Made by a program: the position numbers and the translations under genes. Shown piece by piece: positions 36,372 to 36,465 of a stretch of DNA of 36,465 nucleotides. Each line of letters begins with the position of its first letter. The first letter of the stretch is position 1. Below the pieces are notes generated by a model, which was not told the DNA's origin, ran no database searches, and saw only the letters and a program-made list of their open reading frames with translations. The stretch spans positions 1-36,465 of the forward strand of contig JACDDT010000017.1 in NCBI GenBank assembly GCA_013816855.1, given 5' to 3'. This stretch comes from Gemmatimonadaceae bacterium (lineage in GTDB: Bacteria; Gemmatimonadota; Gemmatimonadetes; Gemmatimonadales; Gemmatimonadaceae).

Positions 36372-36465
36372 CGTCCACCTCCGGATCCCGAATTCGTAGT
36401 CACATCTATATTCTCCGGCTCTGCCGCGGGGAGACCGTCAAGACCGTCGAGCTCGCTCGCGAGCT
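36368..36465 (-). CDS. C-terminal end of an unidentified gene (partial)
   Basis: An open frame enters from the window edge and ends in TGA overlapping the Spy-like ATG (ATGA). The last 32 residues are acidic then Gly/Ser-rich (ending TTNSGSGGGR), like a disordered tail. Spy-like genes of this type often follow an ECF sigma factor and its anti-sigma protein, so this could be the anti-sigma C terminus; that is a guess from context only. Confidence 0.5.
   Translation of the reverse strand, partial: LASELDGLDGLPAAEPENIDVTTNSGSGGGR

Overview
The window is a GC-rich, gene-dense piece of bacterial chromosome made almost entirely of core genes. It looks like an aerobic, diderm (Gram-negative) bacterium: there is a respiratory complex I operon of the NuoA-to-L type, an isocitrate dehydrogenase, two outer-membrane beta-barrel proteins with signal peptides and a periplasmic Spy/CpxP-like protein. 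The combination of an LDH-like malate dehydrogenase, a DUF5916 outer-membrane protein and the gene order suggests Gemmatimonadota or a neighbouring soil phylum. That assignment is inference from memory of these families, not a search result. I saw no insertion sequence, prophage, CRISPR array or toxin-antitoxin pair.

Layout. (1) 1-9944, minus strand: nuoA-B-C-D-E-F-G-H-I-J-K-L, all overlapping or abutting, with nuoL cut by the window edge and a candidate promoter before nuoA. (2) 10121-10675, plus strand: dcd, followed by a hairpin. (3) 10639-14289, minus strand: a small membrane ORF, an 80-residue tail-anchored ORF and mdh, then the molybdopterin genes moaA, moaE and moaD read from behind an HU/IHF gene with a good promoter. 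(4) 14375-27780, minus strand: a very compact run of 17 genes, yicC-gmk-rpoZ-(micro-ORF)-udg-dnaB-radA-ispD-tsaC-ywlE-like-aroE-comF-gap-pgk-tpiA-secG-carA. It combines RNA turnover, nucleotide and transcription functions, replication and repair, isoprenoid and shikimate synthesis, lower glycolysis and secretion. (5) 27818-34755, minus strand: an outer-membrane Plug protein, leucyl aminopeptidase, isocitrate dehydrogenase and a DUF5916 protein. (6) 34887-35730, plus strand: an orphan tandem-PAS protein with a clear intrinsic terminator. (7) 35767-36465, minus strand: tRNA-Leu(CAA), a Spy/CpxP-like periplasmic protein and the last codons of an unidentified upstream gene.

Genes work together in recognisable groups: complex I assembly; gap-pgk-tpiA triose-phosphate metabolism; MoaA, MoaD and MoaE in molybdopterin synthesis; YicC-Gmk-omega in the classic gmk neighbourhood; and DnaB, RadA and Udg in replication and repair. 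Translational coupling by ATGA, GTGA, TGATG and TAATG junctions is the rule throughout.

I did not find a whole new system. The points most worth a second look are small: a terminator-like hairpin with a U5 tail inside the first 20 codons of carA; a probable CTG start for the Plug-domain outer-membrane protein; a family-4 uracil-DNA glycosylase with only three cysteines and a His at the missing Fe-S ligand position; an unannotated 30-codon ORF coupled to that gene; and a tail-anchored ORF whose ribosome site lies in a hairpin.
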